Shown here: positions 23,261-32,557 of the stretch, in pieces | How positions within the stretch are numbered: the first letter of the stretch is position 1 | Layout of the letters: every line of letters starts with the position of its first letter | Assembly: GCA_017461865.1 (NCBI GenBank) | Contig: JAFTVQ010000042.1 | Coordinates: 1 to 51,592, forward strand | DNA: 51,592 bases | Source of the DNA: Lachnospiraceae bacterium | Lineage (GTDB): Bacteria; Bacillota; Clostridia; Lachnospirales; Lachnospiraceae | Direction of reading: 5' to 3' | Program-made: the position numbers and the translations under genes | The notes under the pieces: model-generated | Seen by the model: only the letters and a program-made list of their open reading frames with translations | Told to the model about the DNA's origin: nothing | Database searches by the model: none

Positions 23261-24138
23261 TGAAGCTGGCTTACTTAATCACGGCGTACAAAGATGCGGA
23301 TTCCCTGTTGGAACTGGCACGGATGCTTGCGCAGAACGGTTACGTGTATATTCATATTGACAAGAAAAGTCGTACGATCACCGATGAAGATATGGAGACG
23401 TTGAATCATATTCCGAATTGTACCGCAATCCGGAAATACGATATCAAATGGGGTGGTTTTAATCATGTGCGCGCTATTTTGGAACTTGTCCTGATGGCGG
23501 TAGCCAACCAGGAAGTAACATATATGCATATGCTTACCGGAGAGGATTATCCGCTGCTTCCGGTGGAGGAGCTGGATGACCGTTTTGTGGATTGTAACGA
23601 TATTTACATGACGTATATCGAGCCGGAGAATCTGCCGGATACCGTGACGGTCCGCTACCGTTACTACAACTGGTTCCAGGACCGGAATGTCAAGAACAAA
23701 TTTCTCTGGACGATACAGTATATGACCGTAAAATTGCAGAAACTGGTCGGCGTTTTCAGGGAAGGTATCGGAGAATTCAATCGCATATACAAAGGACTTG
23801 TGTATATTTCCATGCCAAAGGAAGCAGCGGCTTATGTGATAGAATATGTTGCCGGGCACGAAGATTTTTGGAGGGATTTGTACCGTTGTCAGGTGCCGGA
23901 AGAGTTCTTTTTTCAGACGCTGTTTATGAACAGCAGCAAATGGGCAGACCGCGTGATTAACAAGGAGCTCCGTTATATGGATTGGAGCCGGGGGGACGGA
24001 GCGAGCCCGTGTTATCTGGTTCCGAAAGATTACGAGAACGTTATGAAAAGTGAATGTGTTTTTGCCCGCAAGTTTCATCCGGAATTATCCAAGGAACTTC
24101 GGGACAAAATACGTACCGAGATACATCAGAAAAAATAA
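23260..24138 (+). CDS. GT14-family glycosyltransferase (core-2/I-branching type)
   Basis: A 292-residue protein resembling PF02485 (core-2/I-branching N-acetylglucosaminyltransferase, GT14). Family traits are MKLAYLITAYKDADSLLELARML, VYIHIDKKS, KWGGFNHVRAILELVLMA, MLTGEDYPLLP and the DWSRGDGASPCYLVPKDYENVMKS segment. No membrane segment or signal is present. In bacteria these enzymes act on surface glycans, but donor and acceptor here are unknown. Its ATG shares one base with the ctpA stop codon, so it is translationally coupled to the division-hydrolase operon. It ends at a terminator. Confidence 0.82.
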   Translation: MKLAYLITAYKDADSLLELARMLAQNGYVYIHIDKKSRTITDEDMETLNHIPNCTAIRKYDIKWGGFNHVRAILELVLMAVANQEVTYMHMLTGEDYPLLPVEELDDRFVDCNDIYMTYIEPENLPDTVTVRYRYYNWFQDRNVKNKFLWTIQYMTVKLQKLVGVFREGIGEFNRIYKGLVYISMPKEAAAYVIEYVAGHEDFWRDLYRCQVPEEFFFQTLFMNSSKWADRVINKELRYMDWSRGDGASPCYLVPKDYENVMKSECVFARKFHPELSKELRDKIRTEIHQKK

Positions 24139-24147
24139 TCAAACAGG

Positions 24148-24190
24148 AAGTACAGAACAAACATTCGATTTTGCTCTGTACTTTTATTTT
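24148..24190 (+). terminator. Terminator of the ftsEX operon
   Basis: AAGTACAGA and TCTGTACTT form a 9-bp stem, extended by four more pairs past one mismatch (24148-24161 with 24170-24183), then TTTTATTTT. The 5' arm and loop also hold the LexA-like box. Confidence 0.8.
24155..24166. promoter_or_regulatory. Probable LexA (SOS) box of uvrB
   Basis: GAACAAACATTC matches the Gram-positive LexA core GAAC-N4-GTTC at 7 of 8 fixed positions, and the flanks fit AGAAC...ATTCG. It lies 33 bases upstream of the uvrB -10 box. uvrB-uvrA is a classical SOS operon in Firmicutes, which supports the call. Confidence 0.65.
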
Positions 24191-24199
24191 GCGTTCTGA

Positions 24200-24205
24200 T
24201 ATAAT
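24200..24205 (+). promoter_or_regulatory. -10 box of the uvrB promoter
   Basis: TATAAT at 24200-24205. No good -35 is visible at 17 bases (TGTACT, 24177-24182), where the terminator stem ends. The -10 is 49 bases upstream of the uvrB ATG. Confidence 0.6.
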
Positions 24206-24254
24206 CGGGGTTGTACAGGGCGGTTTAAAGTGACAAAGGAGAGGTTGAATCAGG

Positions 24255-26255
24255 ATGAGTAGTTCTGCAAATCGTTTTAAATTACATTCGCAATACAAGC
24301 CTACCGGTGATCAGCCGCAGGCGATTGATGCATTGGTCAAAGGGTTTGAAGAGGGAAATCAGTTTCAGACGCTTCTCGGAGTAACCGGCTCCGGAAAAAC
24401 CTTTACTATGGCCAATATTATTGCAGCACTTAACAAACCGACGCTTGTAATTGCACATAATAAGACATTGGCAGGGCAGCTCTACGGGGAATTCAAGGAG
24501 TTCTTTCCGGAGAATGCGGTGGAGTACTTTGTGTCCTATTATGATTATTATCAGCCGGAGGCATATGTGCCTTCGACCGATACTTATATTGAAAAAGATT
24601 CGTCCATCAATGATGAAATTGATAAACTGCGTCTTTCGGCCACGGCGTCTCTGGCGGAGCGCAGAGATGTGGTGGTGGTTGCGTCCGTATCTTGTATTTA
24701 CGGCATCGGAAGTCCGGATGATTACACGGAGATGATGGTGTCGCTCAGACCGGGCATGATTAAGGATAGAGATGAAGTTATCCACGGACTGATTGAGATA
24801 CAGTATGACCGCAACGATTTAGATCCGGACCGGGGGTGTTTCCGGGTGCGGGGAGATGTTCTTGAAGTGAATCCTGCACAGGGCAGCGATTACCTGATCC
24901 GTATTGAGTTTTTCGGTGATGAGATTGATCGCATTGCAGAGGTGGATCCCCTGACGGGTGAGGTGCATGCAGAGCTTTCGCACATTTCTATTTTTCCTGC
25001 ATCCCACTATGTGGTTCCGCGGGAGAAGATACTTCATGCATGCGGCGAAATTGAAAAAGAGATGGAACAGCAGGTGAAGTATTTTAAGGGCGAGGACAAG
25101 CTTTTGGAGGCGCAGCGCATCAGCGAGAGGACCAACTTTGATGTGGAAATGCTTCTCGAGACGGGATTTTGTTCCGGAATTGAAAACTACTCCCGTCATT
25201 TGAACGGAATGGCGCAGGGGGAAACGCCGATGACGTTGATGGACTATTTTAAAGGGGATTACCTTATTATCATCGATGAGTCCCATATGACGGTTCCGCA
25301 AATCCGGGCCATGTTCCATGGTGACCGTTCCAGAAAGACAACGCTGGTAGATTACGGTTTCCGGCTCCCTTCGGCACTGGACAACCGGCCGCTGAATTTT
25401 GAAGAATTTGAGTCGAAAATAGACCAGCTTTTGTTTGTGTCGGCTACGCCGGCGGAGTACGAAGCGGAACACGAACTTCTGCGTGTTGAGCAGGTGATCC
25501 GCCCGACGGGACTTTTGGATCCGCAGGTGGATGTGCGCCCTGTAGAGGGACAGATTGATGATCTGATTGCAGAGGTCAAGAAAGAGACACAGAGCGGAAA
25601 TAAAGTGCTTGTCACTACATTGACCAAGCGCATGGCAGAGGATTTGACCGACTATATGAAGGAAGTCGGCATCCGTGTCAAATATCTCCATTCGGATATT
25701 GATACGATGGAAAGAGCAGAGATCATCCGTGATATGCGTATGGATGTGTTTGACGTGCTTGTAGGTATCAATCTTCTCAGGGAAGGTCTTGATATTCCGG
25801 AGATTTCGCTTGTTGCCATATTGGATGCGGACAAGGAAGGTTTCCTGCGATCCAGGACGTCTCTTGTGCAGACAATCGGACGGGCAGCGCGCAATGTAAA
25901 CGGGCATGTGATTATGTATGCAGATACCATGACGGATTCCATGCGAACGGCGATCGAGGAGACGGAGAGACGTCGCAGCATTCAGGATGCATATAACAGA
26001 GAACACAACATTGTTCCGCAGTCGGTGCAGAAGGATATCCGGGATCTGATCAGTATTTCGCGAGCGGTGGATTCCAAGGATACCCGGATGGAAAAAGATA
26101 TAGAGTCCATGAGTGCCGGGGAACTCAAAAAACAGATAGAGCAGGTGCAGAAGCATATGAAAAGAGCGGCTGCGGATCTCAATTTTGAGGTGGCGGCGCA
26201 GCTTCGTGATGAAATGCTGCAACTGAAAAAGCATTTGCATGAAATAGAAGGATAA
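24255..26255 (+). CDS. uvrB: Excinuclease ABC subunit UvrB
   Basis: The 666-residue damage-verification helicase of nucleotide excision repair, which receives damaged DNA from UvrA and recruits UvrC. Walker A is GVTGSGKT (42-49); the beta-hairpin region is present ([20 protein letters not shown]), as are [11 protein letters not shown] (helicase motif II), SATPAEYE, the motif V/VI segment [12 protein letters not shown]...QTIGRAARN, and the C-terminal UVR domain (about 625-662, [16 protein letters not shown]). The ATG follows AAAGGAGAGG. uvrA begins 10 bases downstream. Regulation is likely by LexA. Confidence 0.97.
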   Translation: MSSSANRFKLHSQYKPTGDQPQAIDALVKGFEEGNQFQTLLGVTGSGKTFTMANIIAALNKPTLVIAHNKTLAGQLYGEFKEFFPENAVEYFVSYYDYYQPEAYVPSTDTYIEKDSSINDEIDKLRLSATASLAERRDVVVVASVSCIYGIGSPDDYTEMMVSLRPGMIKDRDEVIHGLIEIQYDRNDLDPDRGCFRVRGDVLEVNPAQGSDYLIRIEFFGDEIDRIAEVDPLTGEVHAELSHISIFPASHYVVPREKILHACGEIEKEMEQQVKYFKGEDKLLEAQRISERTNFDVEMLLETGFCSGIENYSRHLNGMAQGETPMTLMDYFKGDYLIIIDESHMTVPQIRAMFHGDRSRKTTLVDYGFRLPSALDNRPLNFEEFESKIDQLLFVSATPAEYEAEHELLRVEQVIRPTGLLDPQVDVRPVEGQIDDLIAEVKKETQSGNKVLVTTLTKRMAEDLTDYMKEVGIRVKYLHSDIDTMERAEIIRDMRMDVFDVLVGINLLREGLDIPEISLVAILDADKEGFLRSRTSLVQTIGRAARNVNGHVIMYADTMTDSMRTAIEETERRRSIQDAYNREHNIVPQSVQKDIRDLISISRAVDSKDTRMEKDIESMSAGELKKQIEQVQKHMKRAAADLNFEVAAQLRDEMLQLKKHLHEIEG

Positions 26256-26265
26256 AAGATACAAT

Positions 26266-29115
26266 ATGAGTGAGAAAAAAGAATTCATAAAAATCAGAGG
26301 TGCCAGGGAGCACAATCTGAAAAATATCGACCTGAATATTCCGAGAAATGAACTGGTGGTGCTCACCGGCCTCTCGGGTTCCGGAAAATCATCGCTGGCA
26401 TTTGATACCATCTATGCGGAAGGACAGAGACGTTATATGGAGTCTTTGTCGTCCTATGCCCGGATGTTCCTGGGGCAGATGGAAAAACCGGAAGTGGAAA
26501 ATATAGAAGGACTTTCGCCGGCCATTTCCATTGACCAGAAGTCTACGAACCGGAATCCGCGATCTACCGTCGGGACGGTTACGGAAATTTATGATTACTT
26601 CCGGTTGCTGTATGCCAGAGTAGGTATTCCGCATTGTCCGAAGTGCGGAAAAGTGATTGCCAAACAGACGGTGGATCAGATGGTGGATCAGATTATGACC
26701 CTTCCGGAACGGTCAAAGATACAGATTCTTGCACCGATAGTCCGGGGGAGAAAGGGAGAACATGTCAAGGTTTTGGACCGCGCCAAGAGAAGCGGATATG
26801 TCCGTGTGCGCATTGACGGTAATCTGTATGAGCTTTCTGAAGAAATTAAATTGGATAAAAATATAAAACATACGATAGAGATTGTTGTTGATCGTTTGAT
26901 TGTGAAAGAAGGAATCGAAAAGCGGCTGACAGATTCGGTTGAAAATGCGCTGGAGCTGGCGGAGGGACTGCTTGTCGTGGATACGGGAGAGGATTCCCTG
27001 AATTTCAGCCAGAGTTTTTCGTGTCCGGATTGCGGTGTCAGCATTGATGAGATTGAGCCGAGAAGTTTTTCGTTCAACAATCCGTTCGGGGCCTGTCCGG
27101 TCTGTTTCGGACTCGGTTATAAAATGGAATTTGCACCGGAACTTATGATTCCGGATGAGTCATTGAGTATTAATGAGGGTGCAATTGTTGCCATGGGTTG
27201 GCAGTCCTGCCACCAGAAGGGCAGCTTTACCAATGCCGTTTTGCAGGCGCTTTCCAAACATTATCAGTTCAGTCTGGACACTCCTTTTCGGGACTATCCG
27301 CAGAAGGTCCGCGATATTTTGATTAACGGAACCGGCGGGGAAGAGGTGGAAGTATATTACGAAGGCCAGAGAGGAAAAGGGGTTTATCCGGTAGCGTTTG
27401 AGGGAATTATAAAAAATGTCAACCGCAGATACCGCGAGACGAGCTCTGAGACAATGAAGCAGGAATATGAAGCGTTCATGCGCATTACCCCGTGTAAAGA
27501 GTGCGGAGGAATGCGATTGAAAAGAGAATCTCTGGCAGTGACGGTTGCGGATAAAAATATTCATGAAATTACATCCATGTCTATCCGCGGTCTGCACAGC
27601 TTTTTGGAAACCTTGGAACTTACGCCGCACCAGCAGCTGATTGGGAAGAGAATCCTGAAGGAAATCCGTGCCAGGGTAGGATTTCTGGTCAATGTGGGAC
27701 TGGAATACCTGTCGCTTTCCCGCGGAACGGGAACACTTTCCGGCGGAGAGGCGCAGAGAATCCGTCTTGCAACTCAGATCGGATCGGGACTGGTAGGGGT
27801 TTGCTATATTTTGGATGAGCCGAGCATCGGTCTGCATCAGAGAGACAACGATAAGCTTCTGGGTGCACTGAAACGGTTGCGCGATTTGGGCAATACACTG
27901 CTTGTGGTGGAGCATGATGAGGATACCATGCGCGAGGCGGACTGGATTATTGACATCGGACCGGGAGCCGGCAGCCACGGCGGCGAAGTCATCGCGGAAG
28001 GTACGGCGGAAGATATTATGAAAATACCGGAATCTGTCACCGGACAATATCTCAGCGGTGCCGAAAAAATTCCGGTGCCGAAGATGAGAAAGCGGGCCAC
28101 CGGTTATCTTAAAGTAATCGGCGCGGCAGAAAATAATTTAAAAGAGATCGATGTGGATATTCCTCTGGGCGTTATGACGTGCGTAACCGGTGTTTCCGGT
28201 TCGGGTAAATCGTCCCTTGTCAATGAGATTGTATATAAACGCCTCGCAAGGGATTTAAACCGGGCGCTGACCATACCGGGGAAACACAAGGGTATGAAAG
28301 GGATAGAGCAGCTGGATAAAGTGATCAATATCGACCAGTCTCCGATCGGACGTACGCCGCGTTCCAACCCGGCGACTTACACGGGACTCTTTGACCAGAT
28401 CAGGGATTTGTTTGCGTCTACCCAGGATGCGAAAGCAAAGGGCTATAAAAAGGGACGTTTCAGTTTTAACGTGAAGGGCGGAAGATGTGAAGCCTGCAGC
28501 GGTGACGGAATATTGAAAATAGAGATGCACTTTTTGCCGGATGTTTATGTGCCGTGCGAAGTCTGCGGAGGAAAGCGTTATAACAGAGAGACGCTGGATG
28601 TGAAATACAAGGGCAAAAGCATCGCGGATGTGCTTGATATGACCGTGGAGGAGGCGCTCGGTTTCTTCGAGAATCTCCCGATGCTCCGGAGAAAGATTCA
28701 AACGTTATACGATGTGGGTCTCTCCTATGTGAAGCTCGGACAGCCGTCAACAACGCTTTCCGGCGGCGAGGCGCAGCGGGTTAAATTGGCGACGGAGTTA
28801 TCCAAACGGAGTACCGGCAGTACCATCTATATTTTGGACGAGCCGACAACGGGATTGCATTTTGCCGATGTGCACAAGCTGGTAGAGATACTTCACCGAT
28901 TGACGGAGAGCGGAAATACGGTTCTTGTCATTGAACACAATCTGGATGTTATCAAGACAGCGGATCATATTATTGATATCGGGCCGGAAGGCGGAGAATA
29001 CGGCGGACAGATTATCGCCGAGGGGACGCCGGAGGAAGTGGCGGAGAATCCGAAGTCTTACACCGGAATCTATATCAAAAAAATGCTTCAAAAAGACGGG
29101 GAGCAGATGGAATAG
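26266..29115 (+). CDS. uvrA: Excinuclease ABC subunit UvrA
   Basis: The 949-residue damage sensor of nucleotide excision repair. Two ABC ATPase halves are visible: [12 protein letters not shown] near residue 35 and [14 protein letters not shown] near 643, with signatures [18 protein letters not shown] and [18 protein letters not shown] and Walker B segments [10 protein letters not shown] and [10 protein letters not shown]. Zinc-binding cysteine sets appear at CPDCG...CPVC (about 252-285) and CEACSGDG...CEVCGG (about 743-770), with CPKCGK near 124. Length is normal. It starts 10 bases after uvrB and is co-transcribed with it. No strong terminator follows directly. Confidence 0.97.
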   Translation: MSEKKEFIKIRGAREHNLKNIDLNIPRNELVVLTGLSGSGKSSLAFDTIYAEGQRRYMESLSSYARMFLGQMEKPEVENIEGLSPAISIDQKSTNRNPRSTVGTVTEIYDYFRLLYARVGIPHCPKCGKVIAKQTVDQMVDQIMTLPERSKIQILAPIVRGRKGEHVKVLDRAKRSGYVRVRIDGNLYELSEEIKLDKNIKHTIEIVVDRLIVKEGIEKRLTDSVENALELAEGLLVVDTGEDSLNFSQSFSCPDCGVSIDEIEPRSFSFNNPFGACPVCFGLGYKMEFAPELMIPDESLSINEGAIVAMGWQSCHQKGSFTNAVLQALSKHYQFSLDTPFRDYPQKVRDILINGTGGEEVEVYYEGQRGKGVYPVAFEGIIKNVNRRYRETSSETMKQEYEAFMRITPCKECGGMRLKRESLAVTVADKNIHEITSMSIRGLHSFLETLELTPHQQLIGKRILKEIRARVGFLVNVGLEYLSLSRGTGTLSGGEAQRIRLATQIGSGLVGVCYILDEPSIGLHQRDNDKLLGALKRLRDLGNTLLVVEHDEDTMREADWIIDIGPGAGSHGGEVIAEGTAEDIMKIPESVTGQYLSGAEKIPVPKMRKRATGYLKVIGAAENNLKEIDVDIPLGVMTCVTGVSGSGKSSLVNEIVYKRLARDLNRALTIPGKHKGMKGIEQLDKVINIDQSPIGRTPRSNPATYTGLFDQIRDLFASTQDAKAKGYKKGRFSFNVKGGRCEACSGDGILKIEMHFLPDVYVPCEVCGGKRYNRETLDVKYKGKSIADVLDMTVEEALGFFENLPMLRRKIQTLYDVGLSYVKLGQPSTTLSGGEAQRVKLATELSKRSTGSTIYILDEPTTGLHFADVHKLVEILHRLTESGNTVLVIEHNLDVIKTADHIIDIGPEGGEYGGQIIAEGTPEEVAENPKSYTGIYIKKMLQKDGEQME

Positions 29116-29144
29116 GGTTTTCAAAACAAAAGATAAAATGCCTC

Positions 29145-29172
29145 TAAAGTTTTTCGTAGAATAGACCGATAA
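29145..29172 (+). promoter_or_regulatory. Sigma-D/sigma-28 (flagellar) promoter upstream of the mreB-flagellar rod operon
   Basis: TAAAGTTT (29145-29152), 12-base spacer, ACCGATAA (29165-29172). This equals the sigma-28 -35 consensus and matches 7 of 8 bases of the -10 GCCGATAA; counted from TAAA the spacing is 16, within the range for B. subtilis sigma-D. It is the only such match placed ahead of flagellar genes here. Confidence 0.75.
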
Positions 29173-29214
29173 TATTTACGAACAAGTTGAATAGTAACAG
29201 TATATCAAGGCATG

Positions 29215-29262
29215 GACGCACAGATTTTCAAGGATGATTTCCTCCTAAACCTGTGCGTCTTT
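29215..29262 (+). terminator. Hairpin GACGCACAG/CTGTGCGTC, weak terminator or leader structure
   Basis: A perfect 9-bp stem (29215-29223 with 29251-29259) with a 27-base loop that contains a small AGGA/TCCT hairpin. Only TTT follows, so termination would be weak. It lies between uvrA and the mreB sigma-A promoter, downstream of the sigma-D site. Confidence 0.45.
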
Positions 29263-29314
29263 GCGTATGATGGTCGCGGAATCCGAAAAAAAGTGTAAAT
29301 TCTATGAAAACCCT

Positions 29315-29343
29315 TTGAAAATGGCATTGAAATGCGCTATAAT
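29315..29343 (+). promoter_or_regulatory. Sigma-A promoter of mreB
   Basis: TTGAAA (29315-29320), 17-base spacer, TATAAT (29338-29343), 76 bases before the mreB ATG. With the upstream sigma-D site it gives the operon dual promoters. Confidence 0.8.
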
Positions 29344-29419
29344 GATTTAGCGTATGCAGATGAAGCTGAAAAAAGTGATTTTTTATCAATAAAAACAGAA
29401 CCATGAAAGGGGAAAAGAC

Positions 29420-30415
29420 ATGCAGTACACAGATATCGGAATTGACTTGGGAACCGCCAGCATCCTTGTTTATATCAGAGGCAAAGGTGTTGTTTTGAAA
29501 GAGCCGAGCGTAGTGGCTTTTGACCGCGATACAAATAAGATTAAAGCAATCGGAGAGGACGCACGTCTCATGCTCGGACGTACACCGGGTAATATCGTTG
29601 CGGTGAGACCGCTCCGTCAGGGAGTTATCTCTGATTATACTGTAACTGAAAAAATGATGAAATATTTCATCCAGAAAGCACTCGGAAAGAAAACGTTCCG
29701 TAAACCGCGTATTGCGGTCTGTGTGCCGAGCGGTGTCACAGAAGTAGAAAAGAAAGCGGTAGAGGACGCAACATACCAGGCAGGTGCAAGAGAGGTTTCC
29801 ATTATTGAGGAGCCGATCGCAGCAGCAATCGGTGCAGGTATTGATATTTCCAAACCGTGCGGAAACATGATCGTAGATATCGGCGGAGGTACTTCCGATA
29901 TCGCGGTGATTTCTCTCGGTGGAACGGTAGTGAGTGCATCTATCAAAATCGCCGGCGATGATTTCGACGAGGCGATTGTCCGTTATATGAGAAAGAAACA
30001 TAATTTATTGATTGGTGAAAGAACCGCTGAAGACCTTAAGATTAAAATCGGTTCTGCCTATAAGAGACCGGAAGTGGATTCTGTGGAAGTAAGAGGACGT
30101 AACCTTGTGACAGGTCTTCCGCGCACAGTGGAAGTGACCAGTGAGGAGACGGAGGAAGCACTGAGAGAAGCGACTTCGCAGATTATCGACACAATTCACA
30201 GCGTTCTTGAGAAAACGCCGCCGGAGCTCGCTGCAGATATCGCAGACAGAGGTATTGTCCTGACAGGAGGAGGAAGTCTCCTTCGCGGATTGGAAGATTT
30301 GATTTACGCAAAGACAGGTATCAATACAATGACGGCAGAAGATCCGATGACTTGTGTGGCAATCGGAACAGGTAAGTACGTAGAATTCCTGGCAGGATAC
30401 AGAGACGAGGTATAA
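29420..30415 (+). CDS. mreB: Rod-shape determining protein MreB/Mbl
   Basis: Actin-like ATPase that organises the cell-wall elongation machinery at the membrane. The 331 residues show the actin fold motifs: phosphate 1 IGIDLGTASILVYIRGKG (near the N-terminus), phosphate 2 MIVDIGGGTSDIAVISLGG (about 150-168), and the adenosine motif GIVLTGGGSLLRGLEDLI (about 277-294). Position before two FlgG-type genes equals B. subtilis mbl-flhO-flhP, so it is perhaps the Mbl paralogue; sequence alone does not separate MreB from Mbl. The ribosome site AAAGGGG precedes the ATG. mreC, mreD and pbp2 do not follow it here. Confidence 0.93.
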   Translation: MQYTDIGIDLGTASILVYIRGKGVVLKEPSVVAFDRDTNKIKAIGEDARLMLGRTPGNIVAVRPLRQGVISDYTVTEKMMKYFIQKALGKKTFRKPRIAVCVPSGVTEVEKKAVEDATYQAGAREVSIIEEPIAAAIGAGIDISKPCGNMIVDIGGGTSDIAVISLGGTVVSASIKIAGDDFDEAIVRYMRKKHNLLIGERTAEDLKIKIGSAYKRPEVDSVEVRGRNLVTGLPRTVEVTSEETEEALREATSQIIDTIHSVLEKTPPELAADIADRGIVLTGGGSLLRGLEDLIYAKTGINTMTAEDPMTCVAIGTGKYVEFLAGYRDEV

Positions 30416-30438
30416 GCGGCCTTTACAGGAGGGACGGT

Positions 30439-31212
30439 ATGGTAAAAGGACTCTACACGGCGTGGACCGGAATGGTAAATCAGCAGAACCGCATGGATGT
30501 GCTGACAAATAATCTTGCCAACTCGGCTACGGTAGGCTTCAAAAAAGAAGGAGCGACCAGCCAGGCGTTTGATGATGTGCTTGCATATAAGATTAAAGAT
30601 TCATCGGATCCGAATCTTGCACGCAACATCGGAAAAATGTCTCTCGGGGTTAAAATCGGGGAAAATTATACGGATTACTCTCAGGGAGCGTTCAAGGTGA
30701 CGGATAACACGTTTGACCTTGCGTTGTCAGGAGAAGGTTTCTTTGCCTGTGAGTACACGAATAAAAGCGGCGAGACATCCGTTAAGTATACCCGTGATGG
30801 TTCTTTTACATTGAATGTGAGAGGTGAACTGGTGACGAAGGACGGCGATTTTGTCCTCGATGAAAACGGAGATCACATCGTACTGGATCCGAACAAGATG
30901 ACCAGTTTTGACCAGTCCGGAGCCATTATGCAGGATGGAGAAGTTGTGGGCTATATACAGATCGCCGACTTCGAAGATTACAATTACCTGGAACACTATG
31001 GTGAGAGTTATTATCTTCCTGTGGACGGGGCACAGATGAAAGAAGCGGAGGCAAAAATGTTCTCCGGATATCTGGAGCAGTCCAATGTAACAGTAATCAA
31101 TGAGATGGTAGAGCTGATTTCGGTTTCCCGTAATTACGAAACCAATCAGAAGATGATTCAGAGTATCGACGGAACACTGGATATTGCAGCGAACCAGCTT
31201 GGTAAGATTTGA
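30439..31212 (+). CDS. flhO: Flagellar basal-body rod protein, FlhO/FlgF type
   Basis: A 257-residue rod protein of the FlgG/FlgF/FlhO family, exported by the flagellar type III system. The N-terminus MVKGLYTAWTGMVNQQNRMD with NNLANSATVGFKKE is the flagellar basal-body rod motif; the middle has the D1/Dc strand-rich region (ALSGEGFFACEYTN, YTRDGSFTLNVRGELVT); the C-terminus GYLEQSNVTVINEMVELISV with SRNYETNQKMIQSIDG is the Flg_bbr_C helix. The first of two tandem paralogues after mreB; synteny with B. subtilis favours FlhO. It lies 23 bases after mreB. Confidence 0.88.
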   Translation: MVKGLYTAWTGMVNQQNRMDVLTNNLANSATVGFKKEGATSQAFDDVLAYKIKDSSDPNLARNIGKMSLGVKIGENYTDYSQGAFKVTDNTFDLALSGEGFFACEYTNKSGETSVKYTRDGSFTLNVRGELVTKDGDFVLDENGDHIVLDPNKMTSFDQSGAIMQDGEVVGYIQIADFEDYNYLEHYGESYYLPVDGAQMKEAEAKMFSGYLEQSNVTVINEMVELISVSRNYETNQKMIQSIDGTLDIAANQLGKI

Positions 31213-31231
31213 TCGTAGGGGAGGATAACAT

Positions 31232-32047
31232 ATGGTAAGAAGTTTATGGACAGCTGCCAGCGGAATGATTGCGCAGCAGACAAATGTAGATACAATTGCA
31301 AATAACCTGGCCAATGTAAATACGACAGGATACAAGACAGAGGTTGCAGAGTTTAAGACGCTCCTCTATCAGAATCTGCAGACAAAGACCACAACTGCCA
31401 ACGGAGCCAACAAACCAATCGGCGCGCAGGTGGGTCTCGGTGTGCGGAATTCGGCAATCAATTCGATATTTAAACAGGGCAGTTTGTATGAGAGCAATTC
31501 CTCTTCTTCTTTTGCGATTCAGGGACAGGGATTTTTCGCTGTACAGGGAGAAGACGGTGAAACATGTTATACAAGAAACGGTAATTTTTTGTGGGCGATG
31601 GATGGAGACAATATTACGCTCTCTACTACAGACGGTCACTATGTGTTGGATTCCAACGGAAATAAGATTACGTTCAGTAACGATTATGTATCTTCGCAGA
31701 TTGTAATTACATCAGACGGAACCATCGGATATCCGGATGAGACCAATAATGTACAGTCGCTCGGAATTCAGATCGGATTGTTCCAGTTCCAGAATCCGTC
31801 CGGATTGCAAAAACTGGAAGCAAGCATGTACAGTGTGACGGAGGCCAGCGGTCAGGCTTTGAATGAAGCCACGAATGATCAGCTTGTAAAGAGTTCTGTT
31901 GCACAGGGGTATTTGGAAGGTTCCAATGTGCAGGTTGCGGATGAGATGGTGAACCTTATCGTTGCACAGAGAGCTTACGAGATGAACTCCAAAGCCATTC
32001 AGACGACAGATGATATGATGGGTCAGGCGAATAACCTGAGAAGATAA
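31232..32047 (+). CDS. flgG: Flagellar distal rod protein FlgG/FlhP
   Basis: A 271-residue distal rod protein. Features are MVRSLWTAASGMIAQQTNVD, IANNLANVNTTGYKTEVAEF, SSFAIQGQGFFAVQG, YTRNGNFLWAMDGD, and the C-terminal GYLEGSNVQVADEMVNLIVAQRAYEMNSKAIQTTDDM. These are closer to canonical FlgG than those of the preceding gene. The ribosome site GGGGAGGA is strong. Rod subunits stack between the MS ring and the hook; both rod genes are followed by a FlgJ-like gene, so this is a compact rod-assembly operon. Confidence 0.92.
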   Translation: MVRSLWTAASGMIAQQTNVDTIANNLANVNTTGYKTEVAEFKTLLYQNLQTKTTTANGANKPIGAQVGLGVRNSAINSIFKQGSLYESNSSSSFAIQGQGFFAVQGEDGETCYTRNGNFLWAMDGDNITLSTTDGHYVLDSNGNKITFSNDYVSSQIVITSDGTIGYPDETNNVQSLGIQIGLFQFQNPSGLQKLEASMYSVTEASGQALNEATNDQLVKSSVAQGYLEGSNVQVADEMVNLIVAQRAYEMNSKAIQTTDDMMGQANNLRR

Positions 32048-32061
32048 GAGTGAGGTAGATT

Positions 32062-32499
32062 ATGGATATCGGCGGACTTGGTTCTACATATTTGGATTAT
32101 GCAAACTCGCTGACAAGCACATCGGGCAAGAGTGCAAGCTCCATTTCGTCTCTAGACAAGAAAGATCTCACCAATGCCACAGACGAAGAGCTGATGGAGG
32201 TCTGTAAGGAGTTTGAGGCGTATTTCATGGAAATGATCATGAAAGAGATGACAAGTACGACAAGTCTTCTCGGAGAGGAAAGCAGCGGAAGTAATTCGTC
32301 TCTTGTCAATTATTTCAAGGACAGTGCCATCACAGATTTGGCAAAGACTGCTACAGAGCAGAACAGTCTCGGTCTGGCGCAGACGCTGTATGAGCAGATG
32401 AGACGTAATTACGGCCTGGATTCTGCCGTGGTAACAACCCCGGGAGATGAGAAGATGTCGACGGAAAAGGCGACAGAAATAGAGCCGGAAAAAGAATAG
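32062..32499 (+). CDS. flgJ: FlgJ-like rod-binding (rod-cap) protein, N-terminal domain only
   Basis: A 145-residue protein matching the rod-binding domain of FlgJ (PF10135): ATDEELMEVCKEFEAYFMEMIMKEM (about 39-63) and AQTLYEQMRRNYG near the C-terminus. The muramidase domain of proteobacterial FlgJ is absent, which is usual in Firmicutes. The N-terminal 37 residues are serine/threonine rich and probably disordered; the tail is acidic. It would cap the growing rod. It ends the operon, 7 bases before a terminator. Confidence 0.88.
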   Translation: MDIGGLGSTYLDYANSLTSTSGKSASSISSLDKKDLTNATDEELMEVCKEFEAYFMEMIMKEMTSTTSLLGEESSGSNSSLVNYFKDSAITDLAKTATEQNSLGLAQTLYEQMRRNYGLDSAVVTTPGDEKMSTEKATEIEPEKE

Positions 32500-32502
32500 G
32501 AT

Positions 32503-32532
32503 AAAAGGGCTGTCTTATGACAGCCTTTTTTT
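32503..32532 (+). terminator. Intrinsic terminator of the mreB-flagellar operon
   Basis: GGCTGTC/GACAGCC stem (32508-32514 with 32519-32525), loop TTAT, flanked by A and T runs. The A-tract on the 5' side would let it act on both strands. Confidence 0.92.
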
Positions 32533-32557
32533 GTCTTTTTGACGTAGAGAGGATATT

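Noticed and set aside
24819..26411. Long open frame on the minus strand opposite uvrB and uvrA
   Set aside because: Same reasons: fully antisense to conserved repair genes with shadow-like composition.
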